This document shows, piece after piece, positions 33,700 through 41,099 of a stretch of DNA of 64,000 bases. Position 1 is the stretch's first letter; each line of letters opens with the position of its first letter. The stretch comes from Secundilactobacillus silagei JCM 19001. GTDB lineage: Bacteria; Bacillota; Bacilli; Lactobacillales; Lactobacillaceae. Under the pieces are notes generated by a model. The model saw only the letters and a program-made list of their open reading frames with translations. It searched no databases and was not told where the DNA came from. The position numbers were made by a program, and so were the translations under genes. Location: the NCBI RefSeq assembly GCF_002217945.1, contig NZ_BCMG01000008.1, forward strand, positions 85,015-149,014, given 5' to 3'.

Positions 33700-34056
33700 G
33701 GAAGGTTAGATAAGACCAATTAGTTTTGAAAGTAGTATCGTTGCTGTGAAGCAACAAGAGTTCGATGCTTAGTGTTGCTAGACCAATCGAACTTTGCGTA
33801 GAGTCAAATGGGTAATAGGCTGTTTCCTTGCTAGGCTGCTAAGATGAGAATTGAGGCATCGAGTAACAGGAGATGGAATCGGTATTCGATGGTAACCCTC
33901 GAGCCGACAAGAGTACGAATCCCAGTGGTTAAGATCCAAGATTTATCAAAAATTGGTCGATAACCTTCTACAGGTACGAAAGGGTCGCGCAGTTTGCGAC
34001 CGGTTTAGATACGAAAGTCGTTCTCCTGATAACGATTATTGGGGGACGGCTTTTTT
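33700..34056 (+). ncRNA. Unidentified structured RNA gene, about 355 nt, with own promoter and terminator
   Basis: Between the cre-linked promoter and an intrinsic terminator (GTCGTTCTCC at 34017-34026 paired with GGGGGACGGC at 34041-34050, then six T) there is no ORF over 40 codons. Several stems are visible: GTTGCT/AGCAAC near 33742, AGTTCGAT/ATCGAACT near 33760-33795, CATCGA/TCGATG near 33858-33890 and GGTCGC/GCGACC near 33983-34001. It lacks the marks I know for RNase P RNA, tmRNA, SRP RNA, T-box or common riboswitches. The downstream gene is on the opposite strand, so this is not a leader. A 39-codon ORF at 33844-33963 lacks a ribosome binding site. Confidence 0.7.
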
Positions 34057-34070
34057 GGTAGAGTGTGAAA

Positions 34071-34167
34071 GCAGGCGTTTAGATAGCGTAGTGTAAGGGA
34101 CGGTTACCAGTAATCCATGGGCTTAGGATTAGTGGTAACCGTCCCTTACATGCAGCTGTCTGCCTGC
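34071..34167. repeat. Variable-stem hairpin repeat, copy at 34.1 kb
   Basis: Nested arms are GCAGGC/GCCTGC, AGATAGC/GCTGTCT and an 18-bp inner stem TGTAAGGGACGGTTACCA with its complement. The apex holds CCATGGGCTTAGG. The lower arms match the 7.5 kb copy and the apex resembles the 7.4 and 34.2 kb hairpins. Confidence 0.75.
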
Positions 34168-34185
34168 TTGAGCACGTTTCAGCAA

Positions 34186-34270
34186 TGTAAAAGGAAAGCA
34201 GGAAACTCATGGGCCTAGGGTTATTGGTGGCCTGCCTTACATGCAGCTATCTGCCTGCTTGAGCACGTTT
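34186..34270. repeat. Variable-stem hairpin repeat, degenerate copy at 34.2 kb
   Basis: The right arm is a 35-base direct repeat (34236-34270) of 34145-34179 with one change. The left arm is shortened and mismatched. The apex is CATGGGCCTAGGG. The repeat ends exactly at the stop codon of the oxidoreductase gene. Confidence 0.7.
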
Positions 34271-35172
34271 TAAAACGTCACTAACACCCGCCCACGACTA
34301 TGCGTATCTTGTGCATAATGCTGAGCGGTTTTGATTGCGGTGATGGGAAACGTTCTATCGATGGGCGCTACCAGTTCACCGGTTACGAGTTGCTGGATAA
34401 AGTGACGGTAGTCATCAGCGTTGAAATCTTCGTGAACAAATTTGATTGGCTGATTGAAGTCAGCATGCATTAATACAATTGAGACGATCTGGTTATGGGG
34501 AAAATACTGGGTCAGTTGATCAAGCAGTGGGACAGAGCCAGCAATATCGATAATTAGGCTATCGGCTTCAATAGTGGGTAGTTCTTCAGCGGTATAGGCT
34601 TTAATTGTAGGCATTTGCTGCTGGAAATAGGTTTGACTGTTTGGTGATACAATTGGCCAAATTTGTCGCGAATCAGTCTGTAGCATTTGCAGTAAATATA
34701 AGCCGATCACTGAATTAGCACCCGTGATCACGATGTGTCGGGCAGTGCTTTGATCAATTTCGTGCTTCAGAGTCAAGGCGGTTCCTGGGCCAGCAGTTAA
34801 GGCGGCGGCACTTTCATTAGTGACGATATTAGGTAACGGAAAAATAAAGTTAGGATTTTCTGATAACACGTATTCACTATAAGAACCGCTGGGATTCATG
34901 ACTAGTACGCGCTGGTTGAGCAGTTGCGGATCACGGTTGTCGCCCACCGCAACGATTGTTCCCACACCACCAACACCAATAATTCGTGGCAGGTCGGCTA
35001 ATTGTTCAGTGGTGGCATTCGGGTTTGATTCGCGTTTCCAGTCAGTAGGGACTACGGGAAGAACGGTCATTTTGATTAAAACGTCGTTGGGAGTTACAGC
35101 TGGTTTAGGATAATCGGTGCGAATAGTGAGGGCATCGATCCCGTTAAAGTTAGTTTGAATGATTGCGTACAT
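34270..35172 (-). CDS. MDR-family NAD(P)H-dependent oxidoreductase (quinone reductase-like)
   Basis: The 300-residue protein of the zinc-free medium-chain dehydrogenase superfamily has an N-terminal GroES-like part (PNDVLIKMTVLPVVPTDWKRE, IGVGGVGTIVAVGDN). A Rossmann part follows with HIVITGANSVIGLYLLQML. It ends SRGRVLVTF as in quinone oxidoreductases. The zinc-ligand cysteines are absent. It probably reduces quinones or enones. Its promoter region contains two copies of a 22-bp element, suggesting control by a dedicated repressor. Divergent from a flavin-binding protein gene. Confidence 0.8.
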   Translation of the reverse strand: MYAIIQTNFNGIDALTIRTDYPKPAVTPNDVLIKMTVLPVVPTDWKRESNPNATTEQLADLPRIIGVGGVGTIVAVGDNRDPQLLNQRVLVMNPSGSYSEYVLSENPNFIFPLPNIVTNESAAALTAGPGTALTLKHEIDQSTARHIVITGANSVIGLYLLQMLQTDSRQIWPIVSPNSQTYFQQQMPTIKAYTAEELPTIEADSLIIDIAGSVPLLDQLTQYFPHNQIVSIVLMHADFNQPIKFVHEDFNADDYRHFIQQLVTGELVAPIDRTFPITAIKTAQHYAQDTHSRGRVLVTF

Positions 35173-35188
35173 TGAGAGTCTCCTTTAT

Positions 35189-35241
35189 TTGTTTCTGTGT
35201 CAACAATAATATTATAGTATTGTTTCCATGTCAACAATAAT
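35189..35241. promoter_or_regulatory. Tandem operator of the oxidoreductase promoter
   Basis: Two 22-base elements (35189-35210 and 35220-35241) differ at two positions and are spaced 31 bp centre to centre, about three helical turns. Each contains TTGTT-N8-AACAA. On the minus strand the outer copy supplies TTGACA (-35), with TATTAT 17 bases on, and the inner copy covers the start region. That is the arrangement of a repressor operator (for instance MarR or HxlR type; regulator unknown). Confidence 0.7.
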
Positions 35242-35319
35242 TTAATCAATAAAGCTTTTGACAGGTGGCTACGCTTAATCTATTATTGGAATAAGCCAAA
35301 ATACAAAGAAGGAATAATC

Positions 35320-35694
35320 ATGCTAACCGATAAATTTCACGCTGTTTTAAACTACGAAGGGGTGGTTTCCGTTGTTACTTGGACACCCGTTGAACCACAC
35401 ATTACCAATACTTGGAACTCCTATTTAACGGTCACGGATGATGAACGAATCTTGATTCCGGCGGCTGGGTTTACCCACGCGGAAAAAGATCTTGCGCAGA
35501 ATGATCAGGTTTTGCTCACAGTGGGTGCCCGCGATGTCGAGGGCCGTGACGGCTATCAAGGAACGGGGTTTCGGTTAACGGGAACGGCTAAGTTTGTCGA
35601 TAGCGGGGCTGAATTTGAACAAGTCAAAGCAAAGTATCCCTTTATTCGTAAAGTTTTGGAAGTTACGCCAACCTCAGCGAAACAGTTACTATAA
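35320..35694 (+). CDS. Pyridoxamine 5'-phosphate oxidase-like FMN-binding protein
   Basis: The 124-residue protein has the split-barrel flavin fold: MLTDKFHAVLNYEGVVSVVTW, then NTWNSYLTVTDDERILIPAAGFTHAEKD and GTGFRLTGTAKFVDSG. This group of small proteins binds FMN or F420-like cofactors; true PNPOx activity is unlikely at this size. It is divergent from the oxidoreductase gene and might share its control. A strong terminator follows. Confidence 0.75.
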   Translation: MLTDKFHAVLNYEGVVSVVTWTPVEPHITNTWNSYLTVTDDERILIPAAGFTHAEKDLAQNDQVLLTVGARDVEGRDGYQGTGFRLTGTAKFVDSGAEFEQVKAKYPFIRKVLEVTPTSAKQLL

Positions 35695-35701
35695 TCAAAA
35701 T

Positions 35702-35740
35702 AAGACGGCTCACACTGATACTTTCAATGTGAGCCGTCTT
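35702..35740. terminator. Bidirectional terminator between 35320 and queT
   Basis: AAGACGGCTCACA pairs perfectly with TGTGAGCCGTCTT around a 13-base loop, between convergent genes. Confidence 0.85.
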
Positions 35741-35784
35741 ATTGGTTATTTTACTAAAGGTTGCAAATTAAAACATTTTTCAGT

Positions 35785-36318
35785 TTAATTTAACAGTTTA
35801 TCTAAATCGATTCGTAAGCTCATCAGCACTAATAGCACTGCCCCGATGATCATCGTTGCAAATTCACCAAGGGCAATCGTGCCCCAGCTAGTCCAAAAAG
35901 TTGGCCAAAAGGCAGTGTGGCTCATGACGGCAATTTCCAGTGCAATGGTGCACATTGAAAAGGTGACGATCAGGACACCAGCGGTCAATTTACCGTAGTA
36001 GTTTTTGATCATTTTGGCAACGTAATACAAAATGAACATGGTCACAAACGTTGATAGACTACCCCAGATGACATCGACGATACCATAGGGTGAAGCAATC
36101 AAGTTTGAGATGGCGACACCTAAGGGTACGGCAATCACATAACGCTTGTTATAGATCGCCAGCAGGTTCAACATTTCAGCCAATCGGATTTGGACGGGTC
36201 CAAAACTAAAGGCTGCCAAGACCGTCGTAATAACGACATAGAGTGCAGCAACAACAGCAACCCGGGCAATGTCATGCACCGAGTTGATGCCGAAGTGAGT
36301 TGTCTTAGAATTCATCAT
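35785..36318 (-). CDS. queT: QueT family queuosine-precursor transporter (ECF S component)
   Basis: This is the substrate-binding membrane subunit of an energy-coupling-factor transporter for a queuine/preQ1-type precursor. The 177-residue protein has about six helices and the family patterns ARVAVVAALYVVITTVLAAFS, GPVQIRLAEMLNLLAI and GVAISNLIASPYGIVDVIWG. GGAGG precedes the ATG by 8 bases. It would use shared EcfA/A'/T elsewhere. I looked for a preQ1 riboswitch in the 87-base upstream gap and could not identify one. Confidence 0.88.
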   Translation of the reverse strand: MMNSKTTHFGINSVHDIARVAVVAALYVVITTVLAAFSFGPVQIRLAEMLNLLAIYNKRYVIAVPLGVAISNLIASPYGIVDVIWGSLSTFVTMFILYYVAKMIKNYYGKLTAGVLIVTFSMCTIALEIAVMSHTAFWPTFWTSWGTIALGEFATMIIGAVLLVLMSLRIDLDKLLN

Positions 36319-36405
36319 AAATTCTTCCTCCGTTTTGAGATATTAAAATGAGTGCTGTATACACAACAGTGATATACGTTACCGTATTTAACCCCAAATT
36401 ACAAG

Positions 36406-36729
36406 TTAGGATTCAGAATCAAAGCGGTGTTTGAGCTTATTTTCACCATACTGAAAGACTTCTTCTGGATCTAAATCGTACTTGCTGCACAGGATCAGGG
36501 TTTGATCGAACACATCGCATAATTCTTCTTTTAGATGTTCGCGTAATTCCGGTTTAGTCGCGTGATGCTCACCAGGATGGTCACGACCCAGTTCAATGGT
36601 GCGAACGACTTGGGTCAACTCACCCATTTCTTCCGTTAAAAAGTTCAGCCGGATCAACGGGTTGAACCGATACCAGTTGCGGCCTTCGTAAAATTGCTTG
36701 AGCCATGCTTGATGTTCTTGAATCGTCAC
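36406..36729 (-). CDS. MazG-like nucleotide pyrophosphohydrolase
   Basis: The 107-residue all-alpha NTP pyrophosphatase has the metal-binding pattern FLTEEMGELTQVV (ExxE) and LKEELCDVFDQTLIL (ExxD). Members hydrolyse non-canonical or excess nucleoside triphosphates to monophosphates. The start is GTG at 36729, 9 bases after GAGG. It lies between the purine permease and queT on the same strand but has a terminator upstream of it. Confidence 0.85.
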   Translation of the reverse strand: MTIQEHQAWLKQFYEGRNWYRFNPLIRLNFLTEEMGELTQVVRTIELGRDHPGEHHATKPELREHLKEELCDVFDQTLILCSKYDLDPEEVFQYGENKLKHRFDSES

Positions 36730-36756
36730 TATTCAGTGCCTCATTTCTAGGAAATT

Positions 36757-36794
36757 TAAAACGGCGTCTCTACCAAATAGAGGCCGCCGTTTTA
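36757..36794 (-). terminator. Terminator of the purine permease gene
   Basis: AAAACGGCG pairs with CGCCGTTTT, with inner TCTCTA/TAGAGG. It lies 25 bases after the permease stop on the minus strand. Confidence 0.85.
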
Positions 36795-36818
36795 TTTGAA
36801 TAATTAAATTGTACCATA

Positions 36819-38132
36819 TTAACCAGCTTGCAAGATCCACAGGAAGGCAATGAAGACAACGGCTAAACCATACATAATTGGGCTAACTTCTTTACCCTTT
36901 TTAGCGGCGATCATTGAGAGTGGATAAGTAATGAAACCAAGTGCGATCCCATCTGAGATACTGTAGGTCAAAGGCATACCGACCAAAATCAGAAAGGCAG
37001 GCGCCGCAATTTCAAATTTTTCCCAGTGAATGTTTTTCAAAGATTGCGCCATCAACATCCCAACGATAATCAAGGCTGGTGCGGTGACTTGGCTGGTAAT
37101 AACGGTTAGCAATGGTGAGAAGAATGAGCCTAATAGGAACAAAACACCAACGACCACTGCGGTAAACCCGGATCGGCCACCAACGGCGATTCCGGCTGAA
37201 GATTCAACGAAGGCACCCATTGGTGAAGTCCCTAACAGGGAACCAACGACCATTGTAGTAGAATCAGCTGCCAAAGCTTTACCGATACGAGGAATCTTAT
37301 TATTTTTAACGATGCCGGCTTGTTCGGTCAAACCAACCAAGGTACCAGTGGTATCAAAGAATGTGACCAGTAAGAAGGTCAGCACGACAACGGCTAATTG
37401 TAAGGTGTTGATGTGACCCACGTTCATTAACGAAACGCCCAAAGTGGAATGCAGACTTGGCACACCAGATACCCATTGAGTAGGTGCGTGAATCAAGCCC
37501 AGTGATAAACCAATAATAACGTTAATGACCATCCCGATAAAAATGGCACCAGGAATTCGAGCACTCATTAAAATAATAGTTAGAATCAAACCAATAATGG
37601 TTAACCAAGTTGTACCAACGTGCAGTGAACCTAAGCCAATCATCGTTGACTTATTGGCAGTGACTAAACCACCATCACTTAAACCGATGAAGGCGATGAA
37701 TAAACCAATCCCGGCACTGATCGCCATCTTTAAATCACGGGGGATAGCATCAACAACCATTTCCCGAATCTTAAAGGCGGTGAGGATCATGAATAAGATC
37801 GAAGCCACAAAGACACCGGCTAAAGCTGTCTGCCAAGGAATCTTCATGCCGAGCACAACGGTGTATGAGAAGAAAGCGTTGATCCCTAAACTAGCAGAAA
37901 TGGCAATCGGGTAATTGGCCACGATACCCATTAAGAAACAGCCAAAGGCACTGGCTAAGGCGGTAGCCGTAAAGACGGCACCCTTATCCATGCCAGAAAC
38001 GCCCAAAACATTGGGGTTGACGAACAAAATGTAGACCATGGAAATAAATGTAGTTAAACCTGCTAGGAATTCCTTCTTATATGATGTCCCTAACTCATCA
38101 AACTTAAAATATGACGCGATTTTTTGACCCAT
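36819..38132 (-). CDS. NCS2 family purine permease (adenine/guanine/hypoxanthine)
   Basis: The 437-residue membrane transporter has about 12-14 helices and belongs to the AzgA-like branch (PbuG/PbuO). It begins FKFDELGTSYKKEFLAGLTTFISMVYILFVNP. It contains TFFDTTGTLVGLTEQAG, SSAGIAVGGRSGFTAVV and the NPNVLGVSGMDKGAVFTATA region. It takes up purine bases by proton symport. PurBox-like sites flank its promoter (38168-38273), so PurR control is likely. It lies just upstream of the MazG-like gene but is separated from it by a terminator. Confidence 0.93.
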   Translation of the reverse strand: MGQKIASYFKFDELGTSYKKEFLAGLTTFISMVYILFVNPNVLGVSGMDKGAVFTATALASAFGCFLMGIVANYPIAISASLGINAFFSYTVVLGMKIPWQTALAGVFVASILFMILTAFKIREMVVDAIPRDLKMAISAGIGLFIAFIGLSDGGLVTANKSTMIGLGSLHVGTTWLTIIGLILTIILMSARIPGAIFIGMVINVIIGLSLGLIHAPTQWVSGVPSLHSTLGVSLMNVGHINTLQLAVVVLTFLLVTFFDTTGTLVGLTEQAGIVKNNKIPRIGKALAADSTTMVVGSLLGTSPMGAFVESSAGIAVGGRSGFTAVVVGVLFLLGSFFSPLLTVITSQVTAPALIIVGMLMAQSLKNIHWEKFEIAAPAFLILVGMPLTYSISDGIALGFITYPLSMIAAKKGKEVSPIMYGLAVVFIAFLWILQAG

Positions 38133-38167
38133 AAGAATTAAGTCCCCTTATCTAAAATAATTGCTGT

Positions 38168-38273
38168 AATGTTCGTGTTTCATAAATAAAAACCAGATAT
38201 TATCGTAACATTGTTTTATATCTTTTGCAATATGCGAATGATATTTGCTTTAAAAACCGAATGTTCGGGAACT
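38168..38273 (-). promoter_or_regulatory. Promoter and PurBox-like sites of the purine permease
   Basis: On the minus strand AGTTCCCGAACATT (38260-38273) contains the PurBox core CCGAACATT. It overlaps an inverted partner AAAACCGAATGTT, forming the palindrome CCGAACATTCGG. The promoter is TTGCAA (38225-38230), 17 bases, then TACGAT (38202-38207). A second core with one change (CACGAACATT) lies downstream near 38168-38180. Confidence 0.6.
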
Positions 38274-38340
38274 GTGCCAGAAAAAAGTTAAAAAATAGTG
38301 TAGAGTTAAGGACGGAAAATAACGAAACGAGGTTCGATAA

Positions 38341-38913
38341 ATGACAAGATGTTTAATTTTGGGAATTGATCAACCAGTGGCTCAGTTAGTGGCCCAGCAG
38401 CTGACGGGTTTAGACGTAGTGGGCTTTTCTGAAGTGGATAAAACTGCTGATTTCTATGGTGATGCCCGTAAGGCAGCTACTTATATGAAGGCTGTTAAGG
38501 GGGTCGATGTGATCTACTCCGACTTTATTGGGATGGATGTGGACTGGAAGCTGGAAGCCGTTTTTGCAGCTTTGCGGCAGCAACAGCAATCCGTTAGAAC
38601 TGTGATGCGCTCGGTGGCTGGAATTGATAAGGAAGTTACTGGTCCATTGACGTACCCAGGAATCACGGATGTGGCTGAATTCCTTAAACAGCAGCGCTAT
38701 GGGATCAAAATTGTGGATGAGGCTGAGATGCCCTATACTGTTTTGCGTCCTATTATTGATGCTCAAAAAGGTGTTACACCGGTCCAGCTCATTAATGAAG
38801 GACAGCCAGTTCCGGTAAAATCTGTTAGTGACGCAGCGTTTGCGCAGGTTGTGGTCGATGAGATTCAAAATGGGACGCACATTAATCAGTCGATAGCAGT
38901 GGTAGGAAAATAA
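38341..38913 (+). CDS. NAD(P)-binding NmrA/SDR-like protein
   Basis: The 190-residue protein has a short Rossmann-type start (MTRCLILGIDQPVAQLVAQQL), an acidic residue after the second strand and the segment MRSVAGIDKEVTG. VLRPIIDAQKGVTPVQLINEG recalls the YwnB/NmrA group of atypical short-chain dehydrogenases. The glycine motif is weak, so enzyme activity is uncertain and a redox-sensing role is possible. Divergent from the purine permease. Confidence 0.65.
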   Translation: MTRCLILGIDQPVAQLVAQQLTGLDVVGFSEVDKTADFYGDARKAATYMKAVKGVDVIYSDFIGMDVDWKLEAVFAALRQQQQSVRTVMRSVAGIDKEVTGPLTYPGITDVAEFLKQQRYGIKIVDEAEMPYTVLRPIIDAQKGVTPVQLINEGQPVPVKSVSDAAFAQVVVDEIQNGTHINQSIAVVGK

Positions 38914-38920
38914 CATTGCC

Positions 38921-38958
38921 AAAGAGCCTCCCGAAACATTCTGTTTCGGAAGGCTCTT
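38921..38958. terminator. Bidirectional terminator at the left edge of the accessory island
   Basis: AAGAGCCTCCCGAAACA pairs with TGTTTCGGAAGGCTCTT (one mismatch) around TTC. Confidence 0.85.
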
Positions 38959-38962
38959 CAAT

Positions 38963-39337
38963 TTAGTGTTTACGCACCAGTTTAATTAATTTATAGACTG
39001 CATAAAGTGTGCTCATGCCGCAAATTGCGTTAGTTGGGATCCAGACAATGTTTTCTATCAATGTTAAACCTGGTGCTATTTGTAGCGACCAAATCACAAC
39101 AAATAGTCCAGCAAGTAATTCTAGCCAGTTAGGTACGGTTTTATGGCTATCCTTCATTAAATTGTGAATCAGATGTGTTGTTTGCAGAAGATCCTTAAAC
39201 GAAATGAGATTTAAAATTGAAAATAGAAGGCATAGCATTGCCTTAACATAAACGTTGACATCTAAAAGCAGCGTAGCCCCAGCTGCTGCTAGCAAACTGA
39301 TTAGTAAGATTAAAATCCTTTTTATTGATACGACCAT
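38963..39337 (-). CDS. Hypothetical membrane protein with about four helices
   Basis: The 124-residue hydrophobic protein has four predicted segments: RILILLISLLAAAGATLLL, VKAMLCLLFSILNLISF, WLELLAGLFVVIWSLQI and a last one near the C terminus, with a basic end (KLIKLVRKH). Family not recognised. It lies at the border of the accessory island next to an immunity-like gene and could itself be an immunity-like or transport-associated protein; no evidence decides. Confidence 0.6.
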   Translation of the reverse strand: MVVSIKRILILLISLLAAAGATLLLDVNVYVKAMLCLLFSILNLISFKDLLQTTHLIHNLMKDSHKTVPNWLELLAGLFVVIWSLQIAPGLTLIENIVWIPTNAICGMSTLYAVYKLIKLVRKH

Positions 39338-39561
39338 GATTTATAATTGCCACCTTTAAACTGGAAAATACGTTCTTTTAAGGACGTGAAGAATGCCTTT
39401 TCTGATAACATTTGTTGATAATTTTGAGAGCAGTCACTCGGCATCCAGAAGCAGTGCTACGCCAACGGTAATAGTTGAACTATTTCATTAATACTTGAAA
39501 AAGAATAAAGCAGCTGAATCGATTTCATTATCGTCAGCGCGATTCTTGCTTCTAATCAAAG

Positions 39562-39801
39562 TCATCTGTCATGGTTCATCTTAGATAGTTTTCTTTTTTT
39601 ACGGGCGTTGAGTACAAGTAACACTACAGGACCTAAAGTACTTACAGAAGAACTTATCAAGGTTAGGACCGTTAGCCAAAGTGGATGGTTAAAAAAAGTA
39701 ATCAATATTAGGACCAAGCTAATTCCCCCTAAAGAATCAAAACGCCGATTCCATTTATCATAGGGTTTAATAAATACTTGTGACGGTTTTGAAGATTTCA
39801 T
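39562..39801 (-). CDS. Small membrane protein, immunity-like, paralog 1
   Basis: The 79-residue protein has a hydrophilic N terminus (SKPSQVFIKPYDKWNRRF), two membrane helices and a basic end (LNARKKRKLSKMNHD). The first 20 and last 16 residues are nearly the same as those of the gene at 43151. It lies 18 bases downstream of a remnant of the secreted-peptide gene (39820-39902), the same spacing as at 43409/43390. Small two-helix membrane proteins just downstream of secreted peptides are typical of bacteriocin immunity. That role is inferred from context only. Confidence 0.65.
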   Translation of the reverse strand: MKSSKPSQVFIKPYDKWNRRFDSLGGISLVLILITFFNHPLWLTVLTLISSSVSTLGPVVLLVLNARKKRKLSKMNHDR

Positions 39802-39819
39802 CGATATGCCTCTACTATT

Positions 39820-39902
39820 TTATTGGTTTTTAACTTTGGATGATGCCATGGCAGCTTAATTGCGTATTCCATTGCTTTAGTTGTATCTTTATAATCCTCT
39901 TG
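39820..39902 (-). pseudogene. Remnant of a secreted helical peptide gene
   Basis: Read on the minus strand, one frame gives QEDYKDTTKAMEYAIK, which aligns with YRENYRGAISAMKTAIK of the gene at 43409. A second frame gives AMASSKVKNQ-stop, which aligns with HWTSIKVKNQ-stop at the end of that gene. The 5' two thirds are missing. The promoter-proximal palindrome (39918-39931) and the downstream membrane gene remain. This is a decayed copy. Confidence 0.6.
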
Positions 39903-39917
39903 ATCTGTAGTCTTTTT

Positions 39918-39931
39918 CTAATACGCATTAG
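39918..39931. promoter_or_regulatory. Palindromic operator candidate, locus 1
   Basis: CTAATACGCATTAG is a palindrome with one mismatch. It equals the perfect palindrome CTAATGCGCATTAG at 44125-44138 except for one base, and the flanks (TTAACAG and TATAC on the minus strand) are shared too. Confidence 0.5.
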
Positions 39932-40257
39932 TGATTTGCTGTTAATAACATCTACAGTATACAGGAGGTACCGGGATCATCAGAGAAGCCAATTGTATAC
40001 AAGCATCAGGGTAAACTGCTAGTTACACCGGGTTACACGAGTTTTTTGAAAATTGATTATTTAATTCTATTAAGTTCGTACTAGTAAACGTAAAACAAGA
40101 ACCGATCAAGTAATTTCCCAGGTAATACTTAGAGAAAATTGGACTTTTCTGCGTGAACATGCAAAGTAGCATTTTTAATTTAATGAAATAGCCGCATTGT
40201 TATGTGTTATTATCAAACGGTTCACGATAATTTAGTAGACAAAATGGAGGGTAAGCT
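39932..40257. other. Spacer between remnant locus 1 and the XRE gene
   Basis: AT-rich. It carries the upstream parts of two divergent promoters (CTGTATACTG on the minus strand near 39955-39962; TGTTATTAT near 40205 for the XRE gene). I see no ORF and no hairpin. Confidence 0.4.
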
Positions 40258-40782
40258 ATGCAAGAAACATTAGGGGCTCGTTTACGGGGGGCACGAATAA
40301 ATTCTGGATTATCGCAGAATGATGCTGCAACCATTATGCACATTTCGAGGCAGTCATTTTCAAAATGGGAAAACGACCGCGGTTACCCTGACATTGATAA
40401 CTTAGTCTATTTAAGTCAGTTGTACAAAGTATCCATCGATAGTCTTTTAAAAGATAATGATGACATGAGGGCTAAGATTGGTGCCAATAATGCCGAGATC
40501 AGTGAGAAACAAAGACAGTTAAAAAAAGTTAATCAAGACCTGTTCCAAAATCGGGATGAAGGTTTGATTTTAGTTATGCTGGCTCTCATTTCGGCAATTG
40601 TCCCACCGGTTGGGATACTGCTACCGGTATACGTGATGTGGCGAAACAGTCGATATAACAGTCTTTATAAGACGATTTACTTGGTATGCGCGGTAGTGAT
40701 ATTGATTAGTCTCTGGGGTACTTGGATTATCGTATCTGATAACTTTTTCCAACCACAGACACATGTCTATAGAGTAAACTAG
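40258..40782 (+). CDS. Membrane-anchored XRE-family transcriptional regulator
   Basis: The 174-residue protein has an N-terminal helix-turn-helix (residues 6-60: LGARLRGARINSGLSQND, ISRQSFSKWENDRGYPDIDNL). A short coiled-coil linker follows (AEISEKQRQLKKVNQDL). Two C-terminal membrane helices (EGLILVMLALISAIVPPVGIL and TIYLVCAVVILISLWGTWIIV) complete the chain. This layout is common next to bacteriocin or stress genes in lactobacilli. The ribosome binding site is GGAGGG. It overlaps the 3' end of the convergent secreted gene by 4 bases. It could bind the palindromes at 39918, 41261 and 44125; that is inference. Confidence 0.85.
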   Translation: MQETLGARLRGARINSGLSQNDAATIMHISRQSFSKWENDRGYPDIDNLVYLSQLYKVSIDSLLKDNDDMRAKIGANNAEISEKQRQLKKVNQDLFQNRDEGLILVMLALISAIVPPVGILLPVYVMWRNSRYNSLYKTIYLVCAVVILISLWGTWIIVSDNFFQPQTHVYRVN

Positions 40783-41099
40783 TCGGTAACGTAGACTTTG
40801 GATCTAGAGACGCTTATTTTGATACTACTACGATATCTGATTGCTTGGATGTGTCGTGTGAACTGAATGTGTGCGTCGCCATCAGAATAAGTAACGGACT
40901 TGGTATTGATACTACCTAACGCTGGCTTTATTGATAAGTTTTTGATAGCTGTAACTTTACTATGAGTTGCCACGACGTTATAGCTGAGAGTCCAAGAGCC
41001 TAATTTGTGTTGATTCACATGGTATGTGGCAGCATATGCTTTAGTGGAAACAAGTAGCGATAATACAATGACTGAGCTAGTAATAAGTGTTTTTTTCAT
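40779..41099 (-). CDS. Small secreted protein with SD-sequestering hairpin
   Basis: The 106-residue protein has a signal peptide MKKTLITSSVIVLSLLVSTKAYA (cut near residue 23). The mature part is a basic beta-rich chain (ATYHVNQHKLGSWTLSYNVV ... RYRSSIKISVSRSKVYVTD). It may belong to the small secreted DUF families of lactobacilli, which I cannot confirm. The ATG at 41099 is set by AGGAGG, and this site lies in the 3' arm of an 11-bp hairpin. Convergent with the XRE gene and divergent from the secreted-peptide gene at 41325. Confidence 0.7.
   Translation of the reverse strand: MKKTLITSSVIVLSLLVSTKAYAATYHVNQHKLGSWTLSYNVVATHSKVTAIKNLSIKPALGSINTKSVTYSDGDAHIQFTRHIQAIRYRSSIKISVSRSKVYVTD

Noticed and set aside
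33700..34056. RNase P RNA, tmRNA or SRP RNA at the structured RNA gene
   Set aside because: None of the hallmark sequences (GAGGAAAGUC, a 3' CCA with a tag frame, the SRP GNAR loop context) could be found.
36319..36405. preQ1 riboswitch before queT
   Set aside because: I looked for the known preQ1-I and preQ1-II patterns in the 87-base gap and could not fold one.
37030..37914. ORFs of 128 and 129 residues antisense to the purine permease
   Set aside because: They mirror a strongly conserved membrane protein, have no ribosome binding sites and arise from codon bias on the other strand.
38410..38961. 183-residue ORF antisense to the NmrA-like gene
   Set aside because: The plus-strand gene has a better start and a Rossmann-like pattern. 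The antisense frame runs into the terminator.
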